Assembly (NCBI RefSeq): GCF_000725385.1
Contig: NZ_CP008884.1
Location: forward strand, 1,922,001 to 1,986,000
Direction: 5' to 3'
DNA: 64,000 nucleotides
Source: Dyella japonica A8
GTDB lineage: Bacteria > Pseudomonadota > Gammaproteobacteria > Xanthomonadales > Rhodanobacteraceae
The first letter of the stretch is position 1. Every line of letters starts with the position of its first letter. Below are positions 15,451 through 24,179 of the stretch, one piece after another. The position numbers were made by a program, and so were the translations under genes. Under the pieces are notes generated by a model, which had not been told where the DNA came from, did not search any database, and worked only from the letters and a program-made list of their open reading frames with translations.

Positions 15451-15484
15451 AAAAAAGGCCCCCCTCCCGGCAGGGAGAGGGGCC
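15451..15484 (-). terminator. Rho-independent terminator after pilC
   Basis: On the minus strand a 12-bp G/C-rich stem (GGCCCCTCTCCC pairing with GGGAGGGGGGCC, one G-U pair, 4-nt loop; 15457-15484) is followed by six T residues (15456-15451). It lies 14 bp after the pilC stop. Confidence 0.85.
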
Positions 15485-15498
15485 CGGACTGCGAGAGA

Positions 15499-16761
15499 TT
15501 ACACGGTGCTGGCGAGCTTGAAGATCGGCAGGTACAGCGCGATCACCATGCCGCCGACCAGCACGCCGAGGATCACCATGATCAGCGGCTCGAGCAGGCT
15601 GGAGAGCGTATCCACCGCGTTGTTCACTTCCTCTTCGTAGAACTCGGCGACCTTGAACAGCATGTGGTCGAGCGCACCGGATTCCTCGCCGATGCCCACC
15701 ATCTGCACCATCATGTTCGGGAACAGGCCGGTCTGGCGCATCGACAGCTGCAGCTGGTGGCCGACGGCGACGTCCTCGCGCATCTGCTTCACGGCATCGC
15801 CGTAGACGATGCTGCCGGTGGCGCCGGAGACGGCATCCATCGCTTCCACCAGCGGCACACCGGCACGGAAGGTCACGCCCAGCGTGCGCGCGAAGCGCGC
15901 CAGCGCCGACTGCCGGAGGATGTTGCCGATCACCGGGAACTTCAGCAGGAAACGGTCGAGGAAGTGCGCGAACTTGGTGGAGCGCTTCTTGAAGAAGATG
16001 AGCGCCGAGACGCCGCCCACGATGCCGATGAGCAGGGCCCACCAGTAGGACTTCATGAACTCGGACATGGATACCACGACCTGCGTTGGCGCGGGCAGTG
16101 AGGTGCCGGCGTCCTTGAAGGTCTGGGCAAACACCGGCACCACGAACAGCAGCATGATGACGCAGACCAGGAAGGCCACGGCCATGACCATCACGGGGTA
16201 GAACATGGCCTTCTTGATTTTGGCCTTGATGGCTTCCGTGCGTTCCTTGTAGGTGGCCACGGTATCCAGCACCGTGTCGAGCACACCCGCCGACTCACCC
16301 GCATGCACCAGGTTGCGGTAGAGCTCGTCGAACTGGACGGGGTACTTGCCCAGGGCTTCGTGGAGCGCCGCACCACCTTCGATGGTCTGCTTCACGTCCG
16401 TCAGCATGTTCTTGAAGCGGACGTTCTTCTGGCCGTCGGCGATGATCTCGAAGGACTGCACCATCGGCACGCCGGAGGCCATCATGGTGGCGATCTGGCG
16501 GCTGAAGATCGCCACGTCGCGTGGCTGGACCGAGCTTCCCGAGGCGCCGAACAGCGGCTTGCCGCGCTCCTTCACGGTCTGCGGGTTCATGCCCTGGCGG
16601 CGCAGCTCGGCCTTGACGAGCGAGGCGTTCTTGGCCGCCATGTCGCCCTTCATGCGCTTGCCGCGCTTGTCGAGGGCGATCCAGTCGTAGGTTGTCAGCT
16701 TGCTGACCTCGGCGCGCTGGGCGCTGATCGGCTTGACGTTCTTGGCGGTGGCCGCAGCCAT
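15499..16761 (-). CDS. pilC: Type IV pilus inner-membrane platform protein
   Basis: A 420-residue GspF/PilC-family protein. It has two repeated cytoplasmic T2SSF domains (about 85-208 and 290-410) and three transmembrane segments around 186-208, 235-257 and 390-412. The N-terminal YDWIALDKRGKRMKG motif is typical of the family, and each repeat carries the characteristic G-x-P pattern (MMASGVPMVQ, TFRAGVPLVEA). PilC couples the PilB extension ATPase to pilin insertion. It lies 160 bp downstream of pilB; that gap holds small GC-rich hairpins at 16789-16809 and 16894-16912. Confidence 0.97.
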   Translation of the reverse strand: MAAATAKNVKPISAQRAEVSKLTTYDWIALDKRGKRMKGDMAAKNASLVKAELRRQGMNPQTVKERGKPLFGASGSSVQPRDVAIFSRQIATMMASGVPMVQSFEIIADGQKNVRFKNMLTDVKQTIEGGAALHEALGKYPVQFDELYRNLVHAGESAGVLDTVLDTVATYKERTEAIKAKIKKAMFYPVMVMAVAFLVCVIMLLFVVPVFAQTFKDAGTSLPAPTQVVVSMSEFMKSYWWALLIGIVGGVSALIFFKKRSTKFAHFLDRFLLKFPVIGNILRQSALARFARTLGVTFRAGVPLVEAMDAVSGATGSIVYGDAVKQMREDVAVGHQLQLSMRQTGLFPNMMVQMVGIGEESGALDHMLFKVAEFYEEEVNNAVDTLSSLLEPLIMVILGVLVGGMVIALYLPIFKLASTV

Positions 16762-16921
16762 GGCATTTCCCCCTGCTGGTACGGTCGGGCCGCCTCAGGA
16801 GGGCGGCCGTGTAATCGGTGCAGCTTAAGTCATTCCCCTGGACCAATTCGTGGCACCTGACGCAACTTCGGTGCGACGGACGGCCCATCCTCGCCGGGCG
16901 GCCGGGCCGCCCGCAAGCCTG

Positions 16922-18643
16922 TCAGTCCTTGGTGACGCGGTCGATCTCGGCCAGGCTGGTCACACCCTTCTTCACCTTCAGCAGGGCGGATGCGCGCAGG
17001 TCGTTCACACCGGCCTTGCGGGCGGCCTCGGCGATCTGCAGCGTGTTGCCGCCTTGAAGGATGATCTTCTGAATGTCTTCCAGCATGGGCATGACCTGGT
17101 AGATGCCCACGCGGCCCTTGTAGCCCTCGTTGCAGCTGTCGCAACCCACGGCCTCGTAGACGGTCAGGCCGCCGTCGATGTCTTCCTGGGTGAAGCCCGC
17201 ATCCAGCAGTGTCTGGGGCGGCAAGGTCATCGGCCGCTTGCAATCGTGCAGGCGGCGCGCCAGTCGCTGGGCGATGATCAGGGTGACCGACGAGGTGATG
17301 TTGTAGGGCGCGATGCCCATGTTCATCAGGCGCGAAATGGTCTGCGAAGCATCGTTGGTGTGCAGGGTGGACAACACCATGTGACCGGTCTGCGCGGCCT
17401 TCACGGCGATCTCGGCGGTTTCCAGGTCGCGGATTTCGCCCACCATGATCACGTCCGGGTCCTGGCGCAGGAAGGAACGCAGGGCGGCGGCGAAGGTCAT
17501 GCCGCGCTTGACGTTCTGCTGCACCTGGTTGATGCCCTCCACGCGGATTTCCACCGGGTCTTCCACCGTCGAGATGTTGCGCTCGTTGGTGTTGAGGATG
17601 TTCAGCGCCGTATACAGCGACACCGTCTTGCCCGAGCCGGTGGGGCCGGTGACCAGCACCATGCCGTAGGGCTTGTGGATGGCTTCGATGTAGAGCTGTT
17701 TCTGGACGTCCTCGTAGCCCAGGGCGTCGATGCCGAGCCTGGCGGCCGAGCCGTCCAGGATACGCAGCACGATCTTCTCGCCGAACAGCGTGGGCAACGT
17801 GCTCACGCGGAAGTCGACCGAACGGCTCTTGGACAGATTGAGCTTGATGCGGCCGTCCTGCGGTACGCGGCGTTCGGCGATATCGAGGCCCGACATCACC
17901 TTGATGCGCGAAGAAATGCGCGAGGCGAGCTTCATCGGCGGGCTGGCCACCGCGCGCAGCATGCCGTCCATGCGCAGGCGCACCCGGTACTGCGTTTCGA
18001 ACGGTTCGAAATGGATGTCGGAGGCGCCGCGCTTGATTGCGTCGACCAGGATCTTGTTGACGAACTTGACCACGGGGGCGTCGTCATTCGCATTGGCGTC
18101 GATGCCGGTGGTTTCGGCCTCGTCGTCACCGCCTTCCAGCGAGAGCTCGTCGAATTCGCTGCCGCCCATGTCGGGCACGGCGTTGCTCATGGCGGTGAGC
18201 GCGATCTCGATGGAGCGCAGCAACTGGCCGCGCTCGACCAGGATCGGTTCCACCATGCAGTTGGAGTGGAACTTGATCTCGTCCAGCGCATGCGACTGCA
18301 TCGGGTCGGCAATACCGACGAACAGACGCTTGCCGCGCTTGAACAGGGGCAGGGCGTGGTGCTTGTTGATCAGCGCCTCGCTGATCAGGTTCACCGGCAT
18401 GTTGGCCGGCACCAGCGCGCTGACGTCCATCATCGGCATGCCGAACTCGTCGGATGCGATGCGGGTGAGTCGCGCGCTCTCCACCTGGTTGTTGTCCAGC
18501 AGCCAGGCCGTGAGCGAGGCCTTGCTCTGGGTGGACTCAGCGACCGCCCGGCGTACGTCGGCTTCGGGCAGCACACCTTCCGATACCAGTCGGCGCGCAA
18601 GGCCGGTAAGGCCCGCGAGCGAAGGTTGCATTAGCGTTGACAT
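16922..18643 (-). CDS. pilB: Type IV pilus assembly ATPase
   Basis: A 573-residue GspE/PilB-family ATPase powering pilus extension. An N-terminal MshEN-type region (about 1-160, c-di-GMP-binding in some relatives) is followed by the ATPase core with Walker A GPTGSGKT (333-340), Walker B around DPDVIMVGEIRD, and the His box. The C-terminal zinc module is atypical: the second pair is normal (GCDSC, Cys501 and Cys504), but the first pair, usually CxxC, reads LHDCK with only Cys468 and a His at 466. The leader contains a 10-bp inverted repeat at 18656-18701. pilA is not next to it; a glycan cluster of about 17 kb intervenes. Confidence 0.96.
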   Translation of the reverse strand: MSTLMQPSLAGLTGLARRLVSEGVLPEADVRRAVAESTQSKASLTAWLLDNNQVESARLTRIASDEFGMPMMDVSALVPANMPVNLISEALINKHHALPLFKRGKRLFVGIADPMQSHALDEIKFHSNCMVEPILVERGQLLRSIEIALTAMSNAVPDMGGSEFDELSLEGGDDEAETTGIDANANDDAPVVKFVNKILVDAIKRGASDIHFEPFETQYRVRLRMDGMLRAVASPPMKLASRISSRIKVMSGLDIAERRVPQDGRIKLNLSKSRSVDFRVSTLPTLFGEKIVLRILDGSAARLGIDALGYEDVQKQLYIEAIHKPYGMVLVTGPTGSGKTVSLYTALNILNTNERNISTVEDPVEIRVEGINQVQQNVKRGMTFAAALRSFLRQDPDVIMVGEIRDLETAEIAVKAAQTGHMVLSTLHTNDASQTISRLMNMGIAPYNITSSVTLIIAQRLARRLHDCKRPMTLPPQTLLDAGFTQEDIDGGLTVYEAVGCDSCNEGYKGRVGIYQVMPMLEDIQKIILQGGNTLQIAEAARKAGVNDLRASALLKVKKGVTSLAEIDRVTKD

Positions 18644-18655
18644 GGCGATACTGGT

Positions 18656-18701
18656 CCAGCCCCCTGATTGGAAGGGAATTTACCCCACTTGAGGGGGCTG
18701 G
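18656..18701 (-). promoter_or_regulatory. Inverted repeat in the pilB leader/promoter
   Basis: CCAGCCCCCT (18656-18665) and AGGGGGCTGG (18692-18701) are perfect reverse complements separated by 26 bp and begin 13 bp upstream of the pilB ATG. It could form an mRNA hairpin near the ribosome site or serve as a two-half operator. No protein is assigned. Confidence 0.45.
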
Positions 18702-18873
18702 TCACCCGCCAGGATCGGGGCGTGGGGTCCGGGGGTGATGCGGCGCACAGATCCATGGCCGGTCCCGCTCCGGTTCCAGGGCATGCAACAGGCGTGCCTC
18801 ACCCATCCCGGCGTGGACGCTGCGCCGGCGTTTGCGATAGAAAGGCCGACCAGCTCGACGAATCGGACCACCT

Positions 18874-20043
18874 GTGACGCCCTCTGACCACCCCGTGCCC
18901 TTCCTGGTCTTCGGTGCCCCTCGTATCGAGGAAGATGAGATCGCCGAGGTCGAGGCCTGCCTGCGCTCGGGCTGGCTGGGCACGGGGCCACGCGTCGCAC
19001 AGTTCGAACAGGACTTTGCCCGGTGGCGCGGGGTGCGGGCGTCCCAGGTGGCGGCGGTGAATTCCTGCACGGCCGCCCTGCACGTCAGCATGGTGGCGGC
19101 CGGACTGGAGCCGGGCAGCGAAGTGATCACCACGCCGCTGACCTTCTGCGCCACGGTCAACGCGATCCTGCATGCCGGCCTCACCCCGGTGTTGGCGGAC
19201 GTGGACCCGGTCACCCAGAACATCGACCCGGACGCCATCGAGGCCGCCATCACGCCGCGCACGCGCGCCATCCTCCCTGTGCATTTCGCGGGGCGGCCCT
19301 GCGCCATGGACCGGATCATGGCGATTGCGCGAAAGCGTGGCCTGGTGGTGATCGAAGACTGCGCGCATGCCATTGAAACCGAATTCCACGGCCAGCCGGC
19401 CGGCACCTTCGGTGACTTCGGCTGCTTCAGTTTCTACGTCACCAAGAACGTCGTGACCGGCGAAGGCGGCATGATCCTGGGACGCGACGAAGAGCACGTC
19501 GCCCGTGCCAAGATGCTTGCGCTGCACGGCATGAGCAAGGACGCATGGCACCGTTTCGGCGACCAGGGCTACCGCCACTACCAGGTGGTCGAGTGCGGCT
19601 TCAAATACAACATGATGGACCTGCAGGCAGCGATCGGCATTCACCAGCTGGCCCGCGTGCAACGCAACTGGAAGCGCCGGCGCGAGCTCTGGCAGCGATA
19701 CGACGAGGCGCTTGCCGGACGGCCGATAGGCCTGCCGGCGGCGCCGGAGGAGGGGACTCGCCATGGCCATCATCTGTATACCGTCATGATCGACGCACGC
19801 TCGGGCATCGGGCGTGATGACTTCCTCGAGGCCATGAACGCGCGCCGCATCGGCACGGGCGTGCATTACCTGTCCGTTCCCGAGCACCCGTATTACCAGC
19901 AGCGCTTCGGCTGGCGGCCGGAGCAATGGCCGCAGGCGATGCGCCTGGGGCGGCAAACGGTCAGCCTGCCGCTGTCGCCTGCGATGTCCGATGGCGACAT
20001 GGAGCGGGTGGTCGAGGCTGTCCGGTCGGTTATTCCGGCCTGA
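18874..20043 (+). CDS. DegT/DnrJ/EryC1/StrS-family sugar aminotransferase
   Basis: A 389-residue PLP enzyme of the ArnB/WecE/VioA type, which transaminates nucleotide-keto-sugars to amino sugars for surface glycans. The PLP-binding Lys is K191 in YVTKNVVTGEGG; VIEDCAHAIE (cofactor Asp) and FKYNMMDLQAAIG are further family motifs. The GTG start at 18874 has only a weak ribosome site (CGGACCACCT region), so it is not certain. The exact substrate cannot be read from sequence. It is the first gene of the glycan cluster on the plus strand, 120 bp before a GT2 gene. Confidence 0.92.
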   Translation: MTPSDHPVPFLVFGAPRIEEDEIAEVEACLRSGWLGTGPRVAQFEQDFARWRGVRASQVAAVNSCTAALHVSMVAAGLEPGSEVITTPLTFCATVNAILHAGLTPVLADVDPVTQNIDPDAIEAAITPRTRAILPVHFAGRPCAMDRIMAIARKRGLVVIEDCAHAIETEFHGQPAGTFGDFGCFSFYVTKNVVTGEGGMILGRDEEHVARAKMLALHGMSKDAWHRFGDQGYRHYQVVECGFKYNMMDLQAAIGIHQLARVQRNWKRRRELWQRYDEALAGRPIGLPAAPEEGTRHGHHLYTVMIDARSGIGRDDFLEAMNARRIGTGVHYLSVPEHPYYQQRFGWRPEQWPQAMRLGRQTVSLPLSPAMSDGDMERVVEAVRSVIPA

Positions 20044-20163
20044 CGGCCAGGCGCGAGGTGGGGCGGTGTGACCCAGTGCCCGCATTTTCGTGTGGGTCAT
20101 GGGCGGCCGCGGATCGCCGCGGTGCTCAGGGTATGATGCCGGCTCACTTCCGGGGACACGCTC

Positions 20164-21018
20164 TTGAACCGTCTAAGCATCATCCTGCCCGCGAAAAACG
20201 AAGGGCCGGCGCTGAAGAATCTATTGCCACGCCTGCGCCAGGCCCAGCCAGGGGCGGAGATCATCGTGGTGGACGACGGTTCGACCGACGATACGCGTGA
20301 CATCTGCGCTGCTGCCGGCGTGACCTGCCTTTCTTCGCCGTACTCCATGGGCAATGGTGCCGCCATCAAGCGTGGCGCCCGCGCCGCCAGCGGCGACGTA
20401 CTGGTGTTCATGGATGGCGACGGGCAGCATGACCCGGCGGATATCGCGCGCCTGCTGGAGAAGTTCGCACAGGGCTACGACATGGTGGTGGGCGCGCGCG
20501 ACTGGGGCAGCCAGGCCGGTGTGGGCCGGGGCGTGGCCAATACCATCTACAATTGGCTTGCCACCCGCATGACGGGGCAGGTGGTCGAAGACCTTACCTC
20601 GGGCTACCGCGCGGTGCGGGCCGACCGGTTCCGCGAATTCCTGCACCTGTTGCCCAACGGCTTCTCTTATCCCACCACCAGCACCATGGCGTTCTTCCGC
20701 AGCGCCTACCCGGTGGCTTACCTGCCCATCAAGGCAGCGCAGCGCGTGGGCAAGAGCCACATCAAGCCGCTGAAGGATGGCATCCGCTTCCTGCTGATCA
20801 TCTTCAAGATCGCCACGCTGTATTCGCCACTCAAATTGTTCGTGCCGGCCAGCATGGTTTTCTTCCTGCTGGGCTGTGCCAACTATCTGCGCACCTTCCT
20901 TGCCTATGGCCGCCTTACCAACGGCAGCGCGTTGCTGTGGAGCGCTTCGGTCATCATTTTCCTGATTGGGCTGGTATCGGAGCAGATCACGGCATTGACC
21001 TATCGCAAGAGTGACTGA
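20164..21018 (+). CDS. GT2 polyprenyl-phosphate-sugar synthase-like glycosyltransferase
   Basis: A 284-residue protein with a TTG start preceded by CGGGGA. Residues 1-220 are a GT-A glycosyltransferase 2 domain (VVDDGSTDDTR, DGDGQHDP carrying the metal-binding Asp residues). Two C-terminal transmembrane segments follow (about 222-280). This is the plan of dolichyl-phosphate-mannose synthase, ArnC and GtrB, which make a lipid-phosphate-linked monosaccharide. Such donors are the substrates of GT-C enzymes, several of which are encoded 11-22 kb downstream, so a donor role for them is a reasonable inference. A TATGAT hexamer (20132-20137) may be its -10. Confidence 0.88.
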   Translation: MNRLSIILPAKNEGPALKNLLPRLRQAQPGAEIIVVDDGSTDDTRDICAAAGVTCLSSPYSMGNGAAIKRGARAASGDVLVFMDGDGQHDPADIARLLEKFAQGYDMVVGARDWGSQAGVGRGVANTIYNWLATRMTGQVVEDLTSGYRAVRADRFREFLHLLPNGFSYPTTSTMAFFRSAYPVAYLPIKAAQRVGKSHIKPLKDGIRFLLIIFKIATLYSPLKLFVPASMVFFLLGCANYLRTFLAYGRLTNGSALLWSASVIIFLIGLVSEQITALTYRKSD

Positions 21019-21088
21019 TCACGGGGGCGGCAGTTGGCCACCGGCGACGAAGCTGCAATTGCGGCGTAGCGATTTTGACGAGAGAACA

Positions 21089-22336
21089 ATGGTGTCGGAG
21101 ATTCGACCAAAGTTGCTTGTGCTGGCCTCGACCTATCCGAGGTGGCGTGGCGACCATGAGCCGGGATTCGTCCATGAGCTTTGCCGGCGCATGCGACATC
21201 GGTTCGACATCACTGTGCTGACATCGCACGCACGTGGGGCGCGCGCGGAGGAAATCATCGATGGCGTCAGGGTGGTGCGCTATCGCTACGCACCGGTAGC
21301 GCTGGAAACATTGGTCTACGGCGGCGGCATCGCCTCGAACCTGCGCCGCTCAGCCTGGAAGTATGGCCTGGTGCCGACGTTTCTTCTGGCGCAATACCTG
21401 CGTGCCAGGGCACTGGTGCGCAAAGAGCGCATCGATGCGATTCATGCCCATTGGCTGATTCCCCAGGGCAGCATCGCAACCGCGCTTGGCCGACGCTTGG
21501 GCATTCCGGTCATCGTGACATCGCATGGCGGCGACCTTTATGGCCTGCGCGGAAACACCCTGCGGCAGTGGAAACGCGAGGTGGCTGCTGCCGCCGCCGC
21601 GATGACGGTGGTCAGCAGTGCGATGGCGCTGGAAGCACGTGCGCAAGGGCTTCAATCCTCACGTCTGTGCGTATTGCCGATGGGCGTCGACCTTAAAGGC
21701 AAGTTCGTGCCGGATGAAGGGGTGGAGCGTCGTACCGACGAACTGTTGTTCGTGGGACGGCTGGTGCCCAAGAAGGGTTTGCGGTATCTCCTTGACGCCA
21801 TGCCCTTGATCGTGACGCAGCGGCCAGGAGTCATGCTGACCATCGCAGGATTCGGCCCCGAGGAGGCCGCACTTCGTGCGCAGGCGAGCCGCCTGGGGCT
21901 GGAAGCCCACGTGACATTCCTGGGCGCTGTGCCGCAGGACGGCCTGCCGGCTCTGTATCGCCGCGCCAGCCTGCTGGTGGCGCCGTTCGTGCGCGACGAA
22001 GGTGGAGACCAAGAGGGGTTGCCCGTGGTGCTGATGGAAGCCATTGGCTGTGGCTGCCCGGTCGTGGCCGGGCGTGTGCTGGGTGTCGAGGACCTGCTGG
22101 GTCCGTACCACGCACAACTTTCGGTGGAAGCGCGGGACCCGCTTGCGTTGATGCATGCCATCGTCGACCAATTGAATTATCCGACCGAGGCGTTGGCGCG
22201 GGCGCGCGAGCTTCGCGAGGCCGCCTTAGGCTTCATCGACTGGGATTGCATCGCTGGTGGCTACGGGGATCTCATCGTGGACTGCCTGAAGGCAAGTTCA
22301 TGCCATGCAAGCGCTCATCACGCAGGTGACAAATGA
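21089..22336 (+). CDS. Glycosyltransferase family 4
   Basis: The ATG at 21089 gives 415 residues beginning just before the first beta strand (LLVLASTYPRWRGD). An upstream in-frame start at 21011 would overlap the GT2 gene and add 26 residues without homology-like character. The GT-B fold motifs are clear: an N-terminal strand with a P-x-x-x-G-x-E-like loop, SHGGDLYGLRG, a retaining-enzyme centre (LLFVGRLVPKKG), and the E-x7-E motif in EGLPVVLMEAIGCGCPVV. The donor and acceptor are not predictable. The stop overlaps the next gene by 4 bp (ATGA). Confidence 0.9.
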   Translation: MVSEIRPKLLVLASTYPRWRGDHEPGFVHELCRRMRHRFDITVLTSHARGARAEEIIDGVRVVRYRYAPVALETLVYGGGIASNLRRSAWKYGLVPTFLLAQYLRARALVRKERIDAIHAHWLIPQGSIATALGRRLGIPVIVTSHGGDLYGLRGNTLRQWKREVAAAAAAMTVVSSAMALEARAQGLQSSRLCVLPMGVDLKGKFVPDEGVERRTDELLFVGRLVPKKGLRYLLDAMPLIVTQRPGVMLTIAGFGPEEAALRAQASRLGLEAHVTFLGAVPQDGLPALYRRASLLVAPFVRDEGGDQEGLPVVLMEAIGCGCPVVAGRVLGVEDLLGPYHAQLSVEARDPLALMHAIVDQLNYPTEALARARELREAALGFIDWDCIAGGYGDLIVDCLKASSCHASAHHAGDK

Positions 22337-23070
22337 AAAGGCAACCCAAATTGGTGCTGCGCGAGAGCTGCATCAATGACGTAACCCGCACTTGGACGCC
22401 CGGCTCGTTCGTTGAGATGGGCGCCGGAACTGGCCATATGAGCAAGATGTTTCTTGATCGTGGCTTCGACGGGGCCAGCCATGATCTGGGTGAGGATAGC
22501 CGCCAGATGATTCGCGACAACCTTGCTTACGCGGGTGATCGCATAAGTGTGCCGGAATCTTTGTCAGAGCTGGCCACAGAGTTTTTCGACAATCTGCTGG
22601 CCTTCGAAGTGCTGGAGCACATCGAGTCCGATGCCGAGGTGCTCGGAGAGTGGATGAGCTATCTCAAACCGGGTGGACGCGTGCTGATATCGGTTCCTGC
22701 GCATGCGCGGAAATACGGTCGCTCCGACGAGATCGTGGGCCACGTGCGACGCTACGAGAGGGACGAGCTTCACCGGCTTCTTGCGGGGGCGGGCGTGGAG
22801 CGGATACAGATCATCAACTATGGATTTCCTATCACGGAGTTGACCCGGCCGCTGTCGAACTGGTTGATCCGGGGCGATCGCAGTTACGAAAATATGTCGG
22901 CCGAGCAACGAAGCATTCGTAGTGCGCAGGCCAGACCGAAGGCTATCAATCGTGTGCTTGGCATGTTCAGCGACAAGTGTGTGTTGCCATTTGTTGTCAT
23001 GCAGCGATGGTTCTATCGTTTTGACCTGGGCGATGGGTATGTCGCATGGGGCGTTAAGCGGGGAGGCTAG
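22333..23070 (+). CDS. Class I SAM-dependent methyltransferase
   Basis: A 245-residue protein overlapping the preceding GT4 gene by 4 bp. The SAM-binding motif I reads VEMGAGTGHMSKMF near residues 29-42. An acidic loop and the FDNLLAFEVLEHIESD motif with the post-motif Leu-x-Pro-Gly-Gly (YLKPGGRVLI) follow. It probably methylates a sugar or lipid intermediate of the glycan cluster, as its neighbours suggest, but the substrate is unknown. It converges with the next gene, overlapping it by 4 bp at the 3' ends. Confidence 0.88.
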   Translation: MKRQPKLVLRESCINDVTRTWTPGSFVEMGAGTGHMSKMFLDRGFDGASHDLGEDSRQMIRDNLAYAGDRISVPESLSELATEFFDNLLAFEVLEHIESDAEVLGEWMSYLKPGGRVLISVPAHARKYGRSDEIVGHVRRYERDELHRLLAGAGVERIQIINYGFPITELTRPLSNWLIRGDRSYENMSAEQRSIRSAQARPKAINRVLGMFSDKCVLPFVVMQRWFYRFDLGDGYVAWGVKRGG

Positions 23071-24176
23071 TCGCACGAAGCGATTCGCAGAATTTCCGTG
23101 TTCATGCGTCCGATGATCTGCGCCCAGTCGTCGATGGATACGGCGGCTCGCCGAGGCGAGCTGGCCTGCTCTCGGATGGCACGAGCAAGGTCGTGCGCAG
23201 AGTCTGCTTCATAGAGGCAGCTCGGCACGGTGCCAAGAAGATCTGGCATCACTCCCACGCGCGCCGCCACCAATGGCAGGTCGCAGGCCATCATCTCGTA
23301 GGCCTTCTGCGGAAAGCAAAAACGCCCGAACGGCGTATCGCGCAGGTAGACTACGCCCACATCCAGCGCATTGAACAGCTTAGCCGTGCTGCCGTGCGGG
23401 AGCTGTCCCAGATAGTGAACACGATCACCGGCGGGTGGTGCCTGGTCATGCGGTCCGGCGAGAACAAGATGTGCTGTCGGGATGTCTCGAGCTATCCGTG
23501 GCCATGCCTCGTAGAGTGTCGCGATGCCTTTGTCCTGATACAGGCCGCCTGCCGTGCCGATAAGCACCGCGTCCTCAGGAAGCCCCAGTTCGCGGCGGCT
23601 CGCCTGCTTGTCATACGGGTGGAACACGTCCTTATCGACCGTGCTGGGCATGGCCATGACATGCCCTTTCGCTCGATAGGACACTTCGATGAGCTGGCGA
23701 AGCGGCTCGCTGGTTGTCGTTACCAGTGCTGCGTTGCGCACGGCCCTACGTAACGAGGCGACCATGCCGGGAATGCGGGCTTGTCCGAAACCCTCGAAGT
23801 TGTCGTAGAGATCGACGACATACGGCACGGCAAGTTTGCGCGACAACCATGCGCCTAATGCGATCTGTGGAATGTCCGAGGCACCAATAAGGATGTCCGG
23901 TTGCTGCTGTCGTAGCTGGTGTAACAGCCATGACGGATAGCGTGCCAGTCCGGGGATGACCAGCTTCCCAAGCGAACGTGAATGCCACGTCAGCTTGCCT
24001 GGATGAGCGTCATGCGTCCAATCGCCCTCGTCGTGGCCCTGATAGCTGAGGCAGAAAGCGTGGACGGTATGCCCTAGCCGGGCAAGCTGGAACGGTATTT
24101 CGTAAAGGCGAGCATAGCGATCAAGGACCACGTCCTTGCCCATGTAGCGACGTTTGCATAGAAAGGCGATGCGCAT
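23067..24176 (-). CDS. Glycosyltransferase family 4
   Basis: A 369-residue GT-B enzyme. The N-terminus MRIAFLCKRRYMGKD opens the first Rossmann strand. The acceptor domain contains LIGASDIPQIALGAWL and VPYVVDLYDNFEGFG, and the nucleotide-sugar domain has IGTAGGLYQDKGI and FPQKAYEMMACDLPLV, the E-x-M-A-C part of the E-x7-E region. It is the last gene of the minus-strand run 31361-23067. Adjacent upstream is glf, 3 bp away, so it may add or extend a galactofuranose residue; that link is by neighbourhood only. Confidence 0.88.
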   Translation of the reverse strand: MRIAFLCKRRYMGKDVVLDRYARLYEIPFQLARLGHTVHAFCLSYQGHDEGDWTHDAHPGKLTWHSRSLGKLVIPGLARYPSWLLHQLRQQQPDILIGASDIPQIALGAWLSRKLAVPYVVDLYDNFEGFGQARIPGMVASLRRAVRNAALVTTTSEPLRQLIEVSYRAKGHVMAMPSTVDKDVFHPYDKQASRRELGLPEDAVLIGTAGGLYQDKGIATLYEAWPRIARDIPTAHLVLAGPHDQAPPAGDRVHYLGQLPHGSTAKLFNALDVGVVYLRDTPFGRFCFPQKAYEMMACDLPLVAARVGVMPDLLGTVPSCLYEADSAHDLARAIREQASSPRRAAVSIDDWAQIIGRMNTEILRIASCD

Positions 24177-24179
24177 GGA

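Noticed and set aside
16850..18634. 594-codon open frame on the plus strand opposite pilB
   Set aside because: Antisense to clear PilB motifs; translation is His/Arg/Val/Asp-rich without a recognisable domain.
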